From positions 988,865 to 1,052,864 of the forward strand of contig NZ_VTWS01000002.1 in assembly GCF_008727875.1 (NCBI RefSeq): a stretch of 64,000 nt of DNA. Reading direction: 5' to 3'. The translations under genes and the position numbers were made by a program. This document shows positions 17,901-25,406 of this stretch, piece by piece. The DNA comes from Larkinella humicola (GTDB lineage Bacteria > Bacteroidota > Bacteroidia > Cytophagales > Spirosomataceae). Under the pieces are notes generated by a model. The model saw only the letters and a list, made by a program, of their open reading frames with translations, made no database searches and was not told the DNA's origin. Every line of letters begins with the position of its first letter. The stretch's first letter is position 1.

Positions 17901-18377
17901 AAAGAGGAGCTACGGGGACAATATACGCTGCTGGCTTCGTATACCGATAAAGGCGGGCAGGTCGTTGGCCCACTGACTGGAACCGACGCCGTTACGCTGC
18001 GGAATGCGAAGGTTCGGGCAGTGTATACCGATGCCCAGGTGGGTTTTCCCCGGTTTGGCGTCAACCTGTCGCAGGGCGGACACAAGGCCTATCTTCTCCT
18101 GAAAAACATTGACTTAACCCACATCAAACAGTTCACCTACGAGTATGCCTCGCTGGATCAGCCGGGCGAAATTCAGGTGCGGATCGACTCGCAGGCGGGT
18201 CCGGTGATCAGCACGACGGCCTACCAACCAACCGGGGCCTGGAACACCAACAAAGAAGTTACCGGTTCGATCAGTAAACCCGTATCGGGAAAACACGACG
18301 TCTACTTTTTTGCCATCAAGCGCACCAAACCCAACGATGCGATTCTGAAATTTGTCACCATTCAGTTTCAAGAATGA
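14928..18377 (+). CDS. Secreted ThuA / sugar dehydrogenase / PKD / cytochrome c / C-terminal carbohydrate-binding multidomain protein
   Basis: A 1149-residue exported protein with five parts. After a signal peptide (about residues 1-27) comes a ThuA-like domain (28-245; VLVFSKTKGWKHTSIPFG, GYVGIHAAADTEYDWPWYG). A glucose/sorbosone-dehydrogenase-type six-bladed propeller follows (about 265-702; PMELAVAPDGRVFFSEI, MGCRNPYRIAVNP). Then a PKD domain (about 745-815), a class I cytochrome c domain with heme site Cys898-Lys-Ala-Cys901-His902, and a C-terminal jelly-roll, CBM6-like region (about 1031-1149). This is a known Bacteroidota architecture, thought to oxidise sugars or polyols in the periplasm and pass electrons to the fused heme. 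ATG codons at 14928 and 14940 are both possible starts. A family A palindrome follows the stop by 5 bp. Confidence 0.9.
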   Translation: MSVFMRISSCVLIGLVFLLHSSLTVRVADPVHVLVFSKTKGWKHTSIPFGIAAIQKLGKEHNFLVDTTKNAAVFTDENLKKYATVIFNNTTGNVLNGEQQAAFERYIQAGGGYVGIHAAADTEYDWPWYGKLMGAHFASHPHNSNVRKATVDVTDKKHVSTTTLPDHWDRTDEWYNYRSFYSGIKVLANLDENSYEGGTNGANHPISWYHEFDGGRAFYTGNGHTDESYSEPLFLNHLLGGIQYAIGDAKPLDYKKAYANVTPEQNRFVKTILVNDLASPMELAVAPDGRVFFSEIQGNLSVYDPKTRKNALVHKFPITYVGGTGLIGVTVDPNFAKNGHIYVYYTPAGQTEEPINFQLSRFTVNANNTLDLKSEKILLTVPVEKNSGSHHGGSLAWDKDGNLYLSTGDSSSPFPSDGYSPMDERPGKEFYSLDAQRSAANTNDLKGKVLRIHPQPDGTYTIPDGNLFPKGTAKTRPEIYTMGCRNPYRIAVNPKTSVLYWGEIGPDAGKEGSQGPRGYDEFNQAKKAGYYGWPYFVGNNYPYVKWDFATKTAGPKFDPAAPVNNSPNNTGLNQLPPATPAMIWYPYAASTEFPELGLGGRSAMAGKFYTFDTKSKSANKFPAYYDGKLFVFDWMRNWVLALTFDENENYVRSEPFMASNGDFRRPIDLDFGPDGVMYMLEYGSVYGADNEDARLVKIEYNTGNRPPLAQASVQDTAVENHLDRTVFLTSERRNFPILREAAGAAPLRVSFVSRGSRDLDDDDDVKYEWLFDGKKVGATTPNATNTYTKPGVYKAILKVTDRAGLVGSDTVIVQVGNSKPAVTIASTDNQSFFWEGKPFAYTVKVQDREDGKIDPKRVKVLYAYNPQPSTADPNAPKSPTSVLVSNPPGKMLMDASDCKACHTIDKVSVGPSLLAVAQKYKTQTGALEQLATKIINGGGGNWGTVHVMSAHPQISVTDAQEMVRYIFSLTDKPRAQKTVPMQGSLTLNDHQKEELRGQYTLLASYTDKGGQVVGPLTGTDAVTLRNAKVRAVYTDAQVGFPRFGVNLSQGGHKAYLLLKNIDLTHIKQFTYEYASLDQPGEIQVRIDSQAGPVISTTAYQPTGAWNTNKEVTGSISKPVSGKHDVYFFAIKRTKPNDAILKFVTIQFQE

Positions 18378-18381
18378 ATTA

Positions 18382-18475
18382 ACGGTTTTCAGTATACGGT
18401 TTACGGTATTCGGTGGCTGACGCATTCATAAGCGCGCGTTAGCCACCGAATACCGTAAACTGAAAACCGTAAACC
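18382..18475. repeat. Family A palindromic repeat, copy 2
   Basis: Arms about 18382-18418 and 18441-18470 pair along 30 bp apart from a 7-nt bulge (TATACGG) in the left arm. The inner word GGTGGCTGACGCA is shared with the other copies. It starts 5 bp after the stop codon of the ThuA multidomain gene. Confidence 0.85.
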
Positions 18476-18583
18476 ATTCTGCGCAATTTTATTCTGAAAA
18501 CCTGGCATTTAAACGGTTTTTACTTGTATAAATCGCAAATCGTCCATTTTTTATTTATGTATTAACGATTAATGCTGTTATTT

Positions 18584-18591
18584 TACCTTTG
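18584..18591 (+). promoter_or_regulatory. Candidate -7 promoter element of the ECF sigma factor gene
   Basis: TACCTTTG matches TAnnTTTG and ends 13 bp before the ATG at 18605, giving a very short leader. The surrounding 60 bp is AT-rich, unlike the flanking genes. No clear -33 TTTG is present. Confidence 0.45.
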
Positions 18592-18604
18592 AATTGCACA
18601 AGGT

Positions 18605-19216
18605 ATGTTGGACCACCGACAGCGCATAATCGAGGAAAACGACTATTTACTGGAACTCTGGCAGCGTTCGAAGGCCGGAGACAAGGCGGCTTTTTGCCAA
18701 TTGGCCGAGTCGCAGTACCGGGCCCTGTTCAGTTATGCGGCCAATTTTACGGAGGATCGAGAGTTTATTAAGGATTCGATTCAGGAAATCTTTATTACGA
18801 TCTGGGAAAAACGCCAGTCGCTCACGATTCAGTATGTAGCGATCTATCTGTTCAAATCGCTCCGCAATCAGCTTTTGCAGGAATTCCGGCGGAATAAAAA
18901 CGCGGTTTCGACTCCATCCTTTCAGGAAATCAGCCAACTCTCTGACTGGGAGACGATTGAAACCGTCATCGAAAAAAACGAAGCCGATTCGGAAAACCAG
19001 CGCAAAGTTCGTCAGGCCATTGAATCCCTCCCGAAACGGCAACAGGAAGTGGTTTTTCTGAAGTTTTACAAAGGACTGGAAAATGAGCAGATCGCGGAAC
19101 TGATGGAAATCAATCGCCAGTCCGTCGCCAATTTGCTCTACAAGGCGCTGACGTCGCTCAAAAGTCAGATTTCTTTTTTTAAGTATTGGCTGCTCGTAAT
19201 GTGTCTACTCCAGTAA
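18605..19216 (+). CDS. ECF-type RNA polymerase sigma factor
   Basis: A 203-residue alternative sigma factor. Region 2 covers about residues 35-95 (FSYAANFTEDREFIKDSIQE, IFITIWEKR) and region 4 about 130-190 (SLPKRQQEVVFLKFYKGL followed by a helix-turn-helix with ENEQIAELMEINRQSVANLL). The C-terminus ends in a hydrophobic stretch, FFKYWLLVMCLLQ, common to Cytophagales sigma factors of this group. Sigma factors of this type are normally followed by a FecR anti-sigma gene and a SusC/SusD pair; none is adjacent here, so it is an orphan. The only FecR in the window is 42 kb away and in the opposite orientation. Confidence 0.9.
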   Translation: MLDHRQRIIEENDYLLELWQRSKAGDKAAFCQLAESQYRALFSYAANFTEDREFIKDSIQEIFITIWEKRQSLTIQYVAIYLFKSLRNQLLQEFRRNKNAVSTPSFQEISQLSDWETIETVIEKNEADSENQRKVRQAIESLPKRQQEVVFLKFYKGLENEQIAELMEINRQSVANLLYKALTSLKSQISFFKYWLLVMCLLQ

Positions 19217-19229
19217 AGCGGGCAAAAAA

Positions 19230-19259
19230 ATAGCCACTGAACTCCTTTCCAGTGGCTAT
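19230..19259. terminator. 10-bp stem hairpin after the sigma factor gene
   Basis: Arms ATAGCCACTG (19230-19239) and CAGTGGCTAT (19250-19259) are perfect complements with a 10-nt loop, 14 bp after the sigma factor stop codon. A seven-A run lies on the 5' side and no T run on the 3' side, so termination on the plus strand is uncertain. The rest of the 19260-19528 gap contains nothing else that I recognise apart from the leader of the next gene. Confidence 0.45.
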
Positions 19260-19528
19260 CCGGGAATTATAGACAAACCTAAAAACGCTTTGAACGATAA
19301 AAACCGGTGTTCAGGTCGAACAGGATCGCGTTTGTATCGCTATTTTTTTGACCTCTGCCGTAAAATAACCGGATCGTTCTTAGAGCGAGGTTAAGAACTG
19401 CTTAGAATCTGCTTAGTAAGCCGGGGACGGATGCCGGTTTCCCCGCTAACGCGGTCAATGAAATAAAAGGGGTACGATAACAATCCGATTCAGCGATGGT
19501 TAGGTAGTCAGAACCTGGCCTTTTGGAT

Positions 19529-20206
19529 ATGAAAATTTTAGTGGTTGAGGATGAGCCCAAAACCCTGAATGCCATTCGGCAGGGTCTGGAAGAAACACAA
19601 TTTGAAGTAGACATTGCCTACGACGGCCTGATTGCCAAGCGACTGGCTTTGAAAAATTCGTATGCCGTCATCATCACCGACGTCATCATTCCGGGCCTGA
19701 ACGGTTTCGAACTGATTCGCCAGTTGCGGGCACAGGGTGTCACGACCCCCATTCTGCTGCTGACGGCCCTGGGCGAAAGCAGTGACAAAGTGATGGGGTT
19801 CGATGCAGGAACGGATCAGTATCTGACCAAACCGTTTCAGTTTGCCGAGCTGCTCGCGCGAGTACGGTCCCTGACCAAACGGAGTACGCAGGTCGCCATG
19901 ACGGCCCAGATGCTCCGGTTTGCGGGGATCGAAATGAACCTGGATGCCAAAACCGTTCGTCGCGATGGCCAGGTGATCGACCTCACCGCCCGGGAGTTTG
20001 CCTTACTGGAATACCTGCTGCGCAACCAGGGGCGGGTGATGTCGAAAATCGATATTGCCGAGCGGGTCTGGGACCTGAATTTTGATGCGGGAACGAACGT
20101 CGTGGAAGTATACATCAATTATTTACGCAAGAAAATCGACAAAGATTTTCCTAAAAAACTCATTCACACCCAGTTCGGTATGGGTTATGTGTTAAAGGAA
20201 GAATAG
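19529..20206 (+). CDS. OmpR/PhoB-family response regulator
   Basis: A 225-residue response regulator. The receiver domain has the acidic pair in VVEDEP, phospho-acceptor Asp51 (VIITDVIIPGLNGFELI) and the conserved lysine in YLTKPFQ. The DNA-binding winged helix occupies about residues 125-223 (TAREFALLEYLLRNQGRVMS, ending HTQFGMGYVL). The pattern resembles CusR/CopR-like and other OmpR-class regulators. The ATG at 19529 is preferred to one two codons upstream because it begins the canonical MKILVVEDE. It is paired with the kinase at 20713, but a 192-bp palindromic element and a small membrane-protein gene lie between the two. Confidence 0.92.
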   Translation: MKILVVEDEPKTLNAIRQGLEETQFEVDIAYDGLIAKRLALKNSYAVIITDVIIPGLNGFELIRQLRAQGVTTPILLLTALGESSDKVMGFDAGTDQYLTKPFQFAELLARVRSLTKRSTQVAMTAQMLRFAGIEMNLDAKTVRRDGQVIDLTAREFALLEYLLRNQGRVMSKIDIAERVWDLNFDAGTNVVEVYINYLRKKIDKDFPKKLIHTQFGMGYVLKEE

Positions 20207-20230
20207 GTTCGCGGGGGGCGAACCGTTTTC

Positions 20231-20422
20231 TAACAAGCTGTTTGAGTTAACCGGGGAGAGCCCTAGAAGGGCGGTCTGTCAATAGCATCCATCCGCTCGT
20301 GGTAGCTCCGGAGGAGCGGCCTGAAGATGTTTTTTGACCGCTCCTCCGGAGCTACCACGAGCGGATGGATGCTATTGACTATTGACAGGACAGGCCTCCA
20401 GCCTTCATTCAAACAACTTCTA
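20231..20422. repeat. Family B palindromic element, copy 1
   Basis: The core has perfect 42-bp arms at 20278-20319 and 20338-20379 (word GGTAGCTCCGGAGGAGCGG) around an 18-nt loop. Unique flanks of about 40-45 bp extend either side. It begins 25 bp after the response regulator stop codon. The second copy is at 45723-45913 with its flanks in opposite orientation. It carries no coding capacity and resembles a MITE or REP-type element. Confidence 0.9.
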
Positions 20423-20505
20423 AGGAAATTCTAAGCAGTTATTTAGTCCTGCTTAAGATCTTCGCTCCAGTTTTGTCGTTAAGAAGTGTTTTCCCAGCAC
20501 GTGAT

Positions 20506-20706
20506 ATGACTTCTAACTTGCGATACAGCCACACTTACGGAACGGATTCGAGCCCTTTGATGGGACACCGAGACCGTTCACCTTCTTCCGGGTCGAACGA
20601 CCGCGAACCGCACCAGCCCGATTGGCTGATGATCCTGATGGTGAGCCTGTTTGTGTTGACGCTGCTGATTGCGTGGTTGGTCGACATTCCGGCCTTACTG
20701 CGGTAA
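20506..20706 (+). CDS. Small single-pass membrane protein
   Basis: A possible 66-residue protein with a polar N-terminal half and one clear membrane helix near the C-terminus (WLMILMVSLFVLTLLIAWL). Its stop codon is 6 bp ahead of the kinase start codon, so it would be co-transcribed and possibly coupled to it. The start is uncertain: the ATG at 20506 is used, with a TTG at 20473 in the same frame. The family is not recognised. It could be a small accessory subunit of the sensor kinase, or a chance reading frame; the membrane helix and tight spacing favour a real gene. Confidence 0.45.
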   Translation: MTSNLRYSHTYGTDSSPLMGHRDRSPSSGSNDREPHQPDWLMILMVSLFVLTLLIAWLVDIPALLR

Positions 20707-20712
20707 TGTTTT

Positions 20713-22089
20713 ATGACCATCCGAACCCGCCTGACACTCCGTTTTACGGGCCTGGTTTCGGCCATTCTGGCCCTCGCTTTTGCCTGCCTCTACGCGTTTT
20801 GCTGGTATTTTATCTCGTCCGATTTCTACCGGCGGCTCGACCGAAAAGCCGACACCATTGGCGAATTGCTCATTCGGCAGCAAATGGGGCCTCAACTCCT
20901 GATTCAGTTTACCCGACTGCGCAAAGACCAGCTTCCGGCGCAGAAAATAGCGGTGTACGACGGGCAGAACAGTCCGGTTTTTATCACCAATGAACAGATT
21001 CCTCTCGCCGTCTCCACCAAAGTGCTGGATGCGATCCGGACGCAAAAAAACAAGAAATTCCGGCAGGGAGCGGCTTACGTAACCGGCGTACGCTACGCAA
21101 CCACCTCGGGTCAGTATGTGGTGCTGGCCAGCGCCGAAAACCGCTATGGCGACCAGTTTCTGCGTCAGATGCTGGTCGTTTTGATCGGATTATTTGGCGG
21201 CATTGTCGGTATTGTTGCTTTTTCGGGCTGGCTCTACGCGGGCGACGCGCTCCGGCCCATGAAGCGCATGGAACAGCAACTGAACCACATTTTTCCGAAT
21301 ACCTTGCAGGAACGCTTGCCGGTCAGCACGGACAATGACGAAATCAGCCGCCTGTCGACCACCATCAACCGCCTGCTCGATCGGATTGACGAATCGTTCC
21401 GGCTGCAACGGATGTTTGTGGCCAATGTCTCGCACGAACTGAAAAATCCGCTGACCCAGATCAGCTCCCAACTGGAAGTGGCGTTGCTCAACCGCCGGGA
21501 ATCGGCGGTGTATGAAGAAACCATCCGGTCGGTGCTGGATGATGTGGGCGAGCTGTCGACACTGACGCGGGAATTGTTGCAGCTTTCGCAGGTCAACCAG
21601 GCGTCGGCGGTCGGCTTGCTGACGGATTCGGTGCGCCTGGACGAAGTGGTCTGGGACATTCGGGAGGAAGTCAGCAGCCTCCACGACCGCTACGATGTGA
21701 CGGTTCGTTTTGACGAATTACCGGACGATTTCAACCAGTTGGCCGTACCGGGCAATACCGCGCTGCTGCGAACTGCCCTGAAAAATCTGACCGAAAATGC
21801 CTGCAAGTTTTCCAGCGATGGCAAAGCCGTGATCCACGTCCGGTTTACCGAAACCGCCGTTATCATCAGCGTGCAGAACAACGGCACACCCATTCCTGCC
21901 GATGATTTGCCGTATATTTTCGAACCTTTCTACCGGAGCCGACAAACCGCCGAAGTCAGGGGCAACGGCGTCGGGCTGTCGCTGGTGGAACGCATCGTCC
22001 GGCTCCATCAGGGCCGGGTGTCCGTCACCTCCGGCGAAGGCCAGCCAACGGTTTTTCAACTGGAACTGGTCCGTCAGTTTACTTCCTGA
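20713..22089 (+). CDS. Two-component sensor histidine kinase
   Basis: A 458-residue membrane sensor kinase. Membrane helices lie at about residues 12-34 and 152-176 with a periplasmic region of about 115 residues between them. A HAMP segment follows (about 178-232; GDALRPMKRMEQQL), then the dimerisation helix with His241 (ANVSHELKNPLTQIS), and the ATPase domain with N box LTENACKFS and G box GNGVGLSLVERI. The heavy-metal/CusS-like layout suits the OmpR-type regulator encoded upstream. The signal is unknown. It converges on the epimerase gene with 38 bp between stops. Confidence 0.92.
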   Translation: MTIRTRLTLRFTGLVSAILALAFACLYAFCWYFISSDFYRRLDRKADTIGELLIRQQMGPQLLIQFTRLRKDQLPAQKIAVYDGQNSPVFITNEQIPLAVSTKVLDAIRTQKNKKFRQGAAYVTGVRYATTSGQYVVLASAENRYGDQFLRQMLVVLIGLFGGIVGIVAFSGWLYAGDALRPMKRMEQQLNHIFPNTLQERLPVSTDNDEISRLSTTINRLLDRIDESFRLQRMFVANVSHELKNPLTQISSQLEVALLNRRESAVYEETIRSVLDDVGELSTLTRELLQLSQVNQASAVGLLTDSVRLDEVVWDIREEVSSLHDRYDVTVRFDELPDDFNQLAVPGNTALLRTALKNLTENACKFSSDGKAVIHVRFTETAVIISVQNNGTPIPADDLPYIFEPFYRSRQTAEVRGNGVGLSLVERIVRLHQGRVSVTSGEGQPTVFQLELVRQFTS

Positions 22090-22127
22090 AAACGAACGGA
22101 TTACTGTTCAGATCCGCTTGCCAGTCT

Positions 22128-22799
22128 CTACCGTTTTGCCAGTTCAATAATATCGTTCCCCTCCAGAATCTGCTTTTCGTAGCCTTTGTTGACCGTATGG
22201 ATCATGGCCAGTCCCAACTCCCGTAAGGTGCAAAAACCGCCGGGATACAACGCCCGGCCGATGGGAAACAGCCAGCGGATATACCGGTACATTTTCAGTG
22301 TGTTTTTCAGTCCTTTGGTCGGTTTGATAAAACCCGGCCGGAAGTTAAACACCTGTTTAAAAGGCAGTTTCAGCAAATCATTCTCGGTTTTCCCTTTGAC
22401 CCGCGCCCACATCGAACGGCCTTTCTCCGTGCTGTCCGTACCCGCTCCCGAAATGTAACAAAACGTCAGGTCCGGGTTCAGCTTGCTTAAAACCGTCGCC
22501 ACGTTCAGCGTGAGCGTGTGGGTTACTTTGTAATAATCCGGCTCGCTCATGCCGACTGACGAAACGCCCAGACAGAAAAAACACGCGTTATACCCAGCCA
22601 GGCGGTTTTCAATCGCCGAGAGGTCATAAAAATCCGCATGAATGATTTCTGTCAATTTGGGATGGGACATTCCGGACGGTTTTCGGTTGATCATCAACAC
22701 CGCTTCCACCTCCGGATGCAGCAGGCATTCGTGCAAAACACCTTCACCTACCATACCGGTCGTTCCGGTGATAATGGCTCTGATTCCGTTCGTTTTCAT
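22128..22799 (-). CDS. NAD(P)-binding Rossmann-fold epimerase/dehydratase-like protein
   Basis: A 223-residue short protein with the nucleotide-binding motif TGTTGMVGEGVL (GxxGxxG) at the N-terminus and a conserved block, CYISGAGTDSTEKGRSMWAR, followed by VFNFRPGFIKP. It matches the atypical NAD-dependent epimerase/NmrA-like proteins that act as oxidoreductases of unknown substrate or as redox sensors; the usual SDR YxxxK pair is not obvious. Cytoplasmic. Its start overlaps the stop of the upstream TetR gene as ATGA, so the two form a coupled operon, and TetR probably controls both (inference). Confidence 0.8.
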   Translation of the reverse strand: MKTNGIRAIITGTTGMVGEGVLHECLLHPEVEAVLMINRKPSGMSHPKLTEIIHADFYDLSAIENRLAGYNACFFCLGVSSVGMSEPDYYKVTHTLTLNVATVLSKLNPDLTFCYISGAGTDSTEKGRSMWARVKGKTENDLLKLPFKQVFNFRPGFIKPTKGLKNTLKMYRYIRWLFPIGRALYPGGFCTLRELGLAMIHTVNKGYEKQILEGNDIIELAKR

Positions 22800-23380
22800 G
22801 GTTTTTCGGGGTTTGCAATCATTGTCCAGGTGAGTTCAAAAACGTCGTTGATCCGTTGCGGCTGGTTTTCAGCGGGCACGGTTTGGGCAGTCAGGTACTG
22901 AAAGAGTCCATTGATCTGGTTTATCGAAAGCATCATGAGCAAGTCTGGCGGCAACGGTTTCAACACCTTCGCGTCATGGGCCTCCTGAAACAGGTTTCGG
23001 TGCTTTTCAGATTGCTTCCGAATCTCCTCGTCCGGAACCAGGCCCAGATGCGGTGAGAAATGAAACTGCTGGATGAAGTAAAAAGCGTCCCGGTTTTCCA
23101 GCGCCCATGCCAGGGAATACCGAAACAGGTTCCTGAATTTTTCTTTCACGTCGCCGGTTTCGTTGGCTTTTTCCGCCAAATACTGATTCAGTTCTTCCTT
23201 GATAGCCGTATACAAAGCCACCACCAGCTCGTCTTTCGTTTTGAAATAATGAAAAAGGGTTCCGTTCGAAACCCCGGCTTCGCTGGCAATTCGGCTCGTG
23301 GGCGTGCCGTGAAAACCGTAAGCGACGAAGAGTTTCAACGCGGTTGCCAGTATTTTTTCGGGTTTATCCAGTTTGCTCAT
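22796..23380 (-). CDS. TetR-family transcriptional regulator
   Basis: A 194-residue regulator. The N-terminal helix-turn-helix is canonical (ILATALKLFVAYGFHGTPT, SRIASEAGVSNGTLFHYFKT, about residues 10-52). The C-terminal ligand and dimer domain is helical, with no recognisable specificity. It overlaps the epimerase gene by 4 bp and diverges from the LLM oxidoreductase gene across 225 bp, so either or both neighbours may be its targets. No operator palindrome stood out by eye in the divergent region. Confidence 0.92.
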   Translation of the reverse strand: MSKLDKPEKILATALKLFVAYGFHGTPTSRIASEAGVSNGTLFHYFKTKDELVVALYTAIKEELNQYLAEKANETGDVKEKFRNLFRYSLAWALENRDAFYFIQQFHFSPHLGLVPDEEIRKQSEKHRNLFQEAHDAKVLKPLPPDLLMMLSINQINGLFQYLTAQTVPAENQPQRINDVFELTWTMIANPEKP

Positions 23381-23605
23381 TTCCTTGATTGACTAATCGC
23401 TCTATAAATATATGCAAAATAAGCAGGTCACGGCGGAATTCCACAAAAATGGGATAAATGGAAAACTGTAACGCCGTGAATGCCTTAAATGAACTATTGG
23501 CGGTTTTTAAAAGTACTACTAACAATATGGATCGGCTTTCTGAATCCGGCCAACCGGTTGAGAGTCGTCTTCCTTTTTCGACCAATACTTTTTAACTGAA
23601 TAATC

Positions 23606-24652
23606 ATGGAATTAGGTATTAGCAGTTTTGGCGAAGTTCTGCCCGATGGCGTGGCTGGAAAAGCCGTCAACGCCCACCAGCGGATGCAGCAATTGCTGGA
23701 AGAAATTAAACTGGCCGACGAAGTGGGGCTGGACGTCTTTGCCCTCGGCGAACACCACCGGCCGGATTTTATGGTGTCGGCCCCGGAGGTCATTCTGGCA
23801 GCCGCAGCCTCCCTCACGAAAACGATCCGGCTGTCGAGTTCCGTGACGGTTTTGAGTTCAGCCGATCCGGTTCGGGTGTTCCAGAATTTCGCGTCGCTGG
23901 ATCTCATTTCCAACGGCCGGGCCGAGATCATGGCCGGGCGCGGTTCGTTCATCGAATCTTTCCCGCTGTTTGGCTACGACCTGAAGGATTACGACGAGCT
24001 GTTTACCGAAAAACTGGACCTGCTGGTGGCGATTAATAAAAGCGAAATCGTCAACTGGCAGGGCAAACACCGGGCCGCCATCCGCAACCTGGGCGTTTAT
24101 CCGCGTCCGTATCAGGAGTCTCTCCCAATCTGGCTGGCCGTTGGTGGCACGCCCGCATCCGCCGTTCGGGCGGGCACGATGAACCTGCCCATGACGCTGG
24201 CGATGCTGGGCGGCTCCCCCGACCGGTTTGTGCCGTTTGTGAACCTGTTCCGGCAATCGGCGAAGAAAGACGGTCATGACGTTGCAAAATTGCCGCTGGC
24301 GATCAACTCGCATTTCTACCTGGCCGACAATTCACAACAGGCGTCGGACGAACTCTTTCCGTCCTACGAACAGATGATGAACCGCATCGGCCGCGAACGG
24401 GGCTGGTCGCCCATTGGCCGCGAGCATTTTGAGTACATGCGCCAGTCCGGGCCGCTGCTGGTGGGCAGTCCGCAGCAAGCCATCGACAAGATTCTGCACT
24501 TTCACGAATTGTTCCAGAACACCCGGTATCTGGCCCAACTCATTGGTAGCCATCAGCTTCCGCACAGCAAAGTGCTTCGCGCGATCGAATTGTTCGGAAC
24601 CAAAGTGGCGCCAGCCGTTCGGAAAGCCTTACGAACTCCCGAGCCGGTTTAA
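23606..24652 (+). CDS. LLM-class flavin-dependent oxidoreductase
   Basis: A 348-residue cytoplasmic luciferase-like monooxygenase. Diagnostic blocks are [19 protein letters not shown] and [20 protein letters not shown] near the N-terminus, [12 protein letters not shown], and [18 protein letters not shown] near the C-terminus. It belongs to the bacterial LLM group that uses F420 or FMN with unknown substrates; Bacteroidota usually lack F420, so FMN is more likely (inference). The gene diverges from the TetR/epimerase operon, which suggests it may be a TetR target. Confidence 0.88.
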   Translation: MELGISSFGEVLPDGVAGKAVNAHQRMQQLLEEIKLADEVGLDVFALGEHHRPDFMVSAPEVILAAAASLTKTIRLSSSVTVLSSADPVRVFQNFASLDLISNGRAEIMAGRGSFIESFPLFGYDLKDYDELFTEKLDLLVAINKSEIVNWQGKHRAAIRNLGVYPRPYQESLPIWLAVGGTPASAVRAGTMNLPMTLAMLGGSPDRFVPFVNLFRQSAKKDGHDVAKLPLAINSHFYLADNSQQASDELFPSYEQMMNRIGRERGWSPIGREHFEYMRQSGPLLVGSPQQAIDKILHFHELFQNTRYLAQLIGSHQLPHSKVLRAIELFGTKVAPAVRKALRTPEPV

Positions 24653-24700
24653 ACCGTAATTGCCGGGAATTAGACGTACCTTCACCGGAATACGGGCGCA

Positions 24701-25309
24701 GTGCTCCCATCCGGATTGCAAACGATCTTTGATTCCCTCATCACAAGTTTTATTGACCATAACGTCGGCATCGCCGACCATTTTTTAAGTGATGCGCTGG
24801 CGGCTCATCTGAAAGAAAATCTGACCACGCTGTACGCCGAAAACCGGCTTCGGTCGGCAGGTACCGGCAGCGACGGCCAGGTTGTGCAGAATAAACGGGT
24901 TCGCAGCGACCTGATTTACTGGCTGGATCGCCAGCACAATGACCGCTACGAAAATGATTTTTTTGACCTGATGGACCGGTTTGTCCGTCATTTAAACCAG
25001 ACCTGTTACACGGGCATCACCGGCTACGAATTTCACTATACGCTGTATGAAACGGGCAGTTTTTACCAGAAACACCTCGATCAGTTTCGCAACAACGACA
25101 GCCGGAAGTATTCGATGATCCTGTATTTAAACGCCGACTGGCAGGCCGATGACGGTGGCGAATTATGCATTCACCGGGGCGATACCGTACAACACATCAC
25201 CCCGGTAAACGGAAAAATCGTCTTTTTCAAAAGCAACGAACTGGAGCACGAAGTCCTCCGGACCAATAAACCCCGGATGAGTATAACCGGCTGGTTGAAA
25301 GTGAATTAG
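24701..25309 (+). CDS. 2OG-Fe(II) oxygenase (prolyl hydroxylase-like)
   Basis: A protein of about 200 residues with the double-stranded beta-helix iron site: His125 and Asp127 (QKHLDQFR) and His183 (NELEHEVL), with Arg192 (KPRMSITGW) as the 2-oxoglutarate anchor. GYEFHYTLYETGSFY and DGGELCIH are typical of SM-20/PKHD-type hydroxylases. The start is non-ATG: GTG at 24701 or TTG at 24717 both precede the conserved start, and no in-frame ATG fits. It may hydroxylate a protein or small molecule. It follows the LLM gene by 48 bp in the same direction and could share its transcript. A family A palindrome begins about 5 bp after its stop. Confidence 0.85.
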   Translation: MLPSGLQTIFDSLITSFIDHNVGIADHFLSDALAAHLKENLTTLYAENRLRSAGTGSDGQVVQNKRVRSDLIYWLDRQHNDRYENDFFDLMDRFVRHLNQTCYTGITGYEFHYTLYETGSFYQKHLDQFRNNDSRKYSMILYLNADWQADDGGELCIHRGDTVQHITPVNGKIVFFKSNELEHEVLRTNKPRMSITGWLKVN

Positions 25310-25313
25310 TATA

Positions 25314-25400
25314 CGGTTTTCAGTATTCGGTTTACGGTGGGCTGACGCATTTAGGACAACGCGCCAGCCCACCGTAAACCGAATACTGAAACCGTAAACC
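25314..25400. repeat. Family A palindromic repeat, copy 3
   Basis: Arms 25314-25344 and 25365-25394 pair with one missing base (31 against 30 nt). The inner word is GGTGGGCTGACGCAT. The element sits between two convergent genes, 5 bp after one stop codon (25309) and 7 bp before the other (25407), where it may serve as a shared terminator. Confidence 0.85.
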
Positions 25401-25406
25401 GAAATT

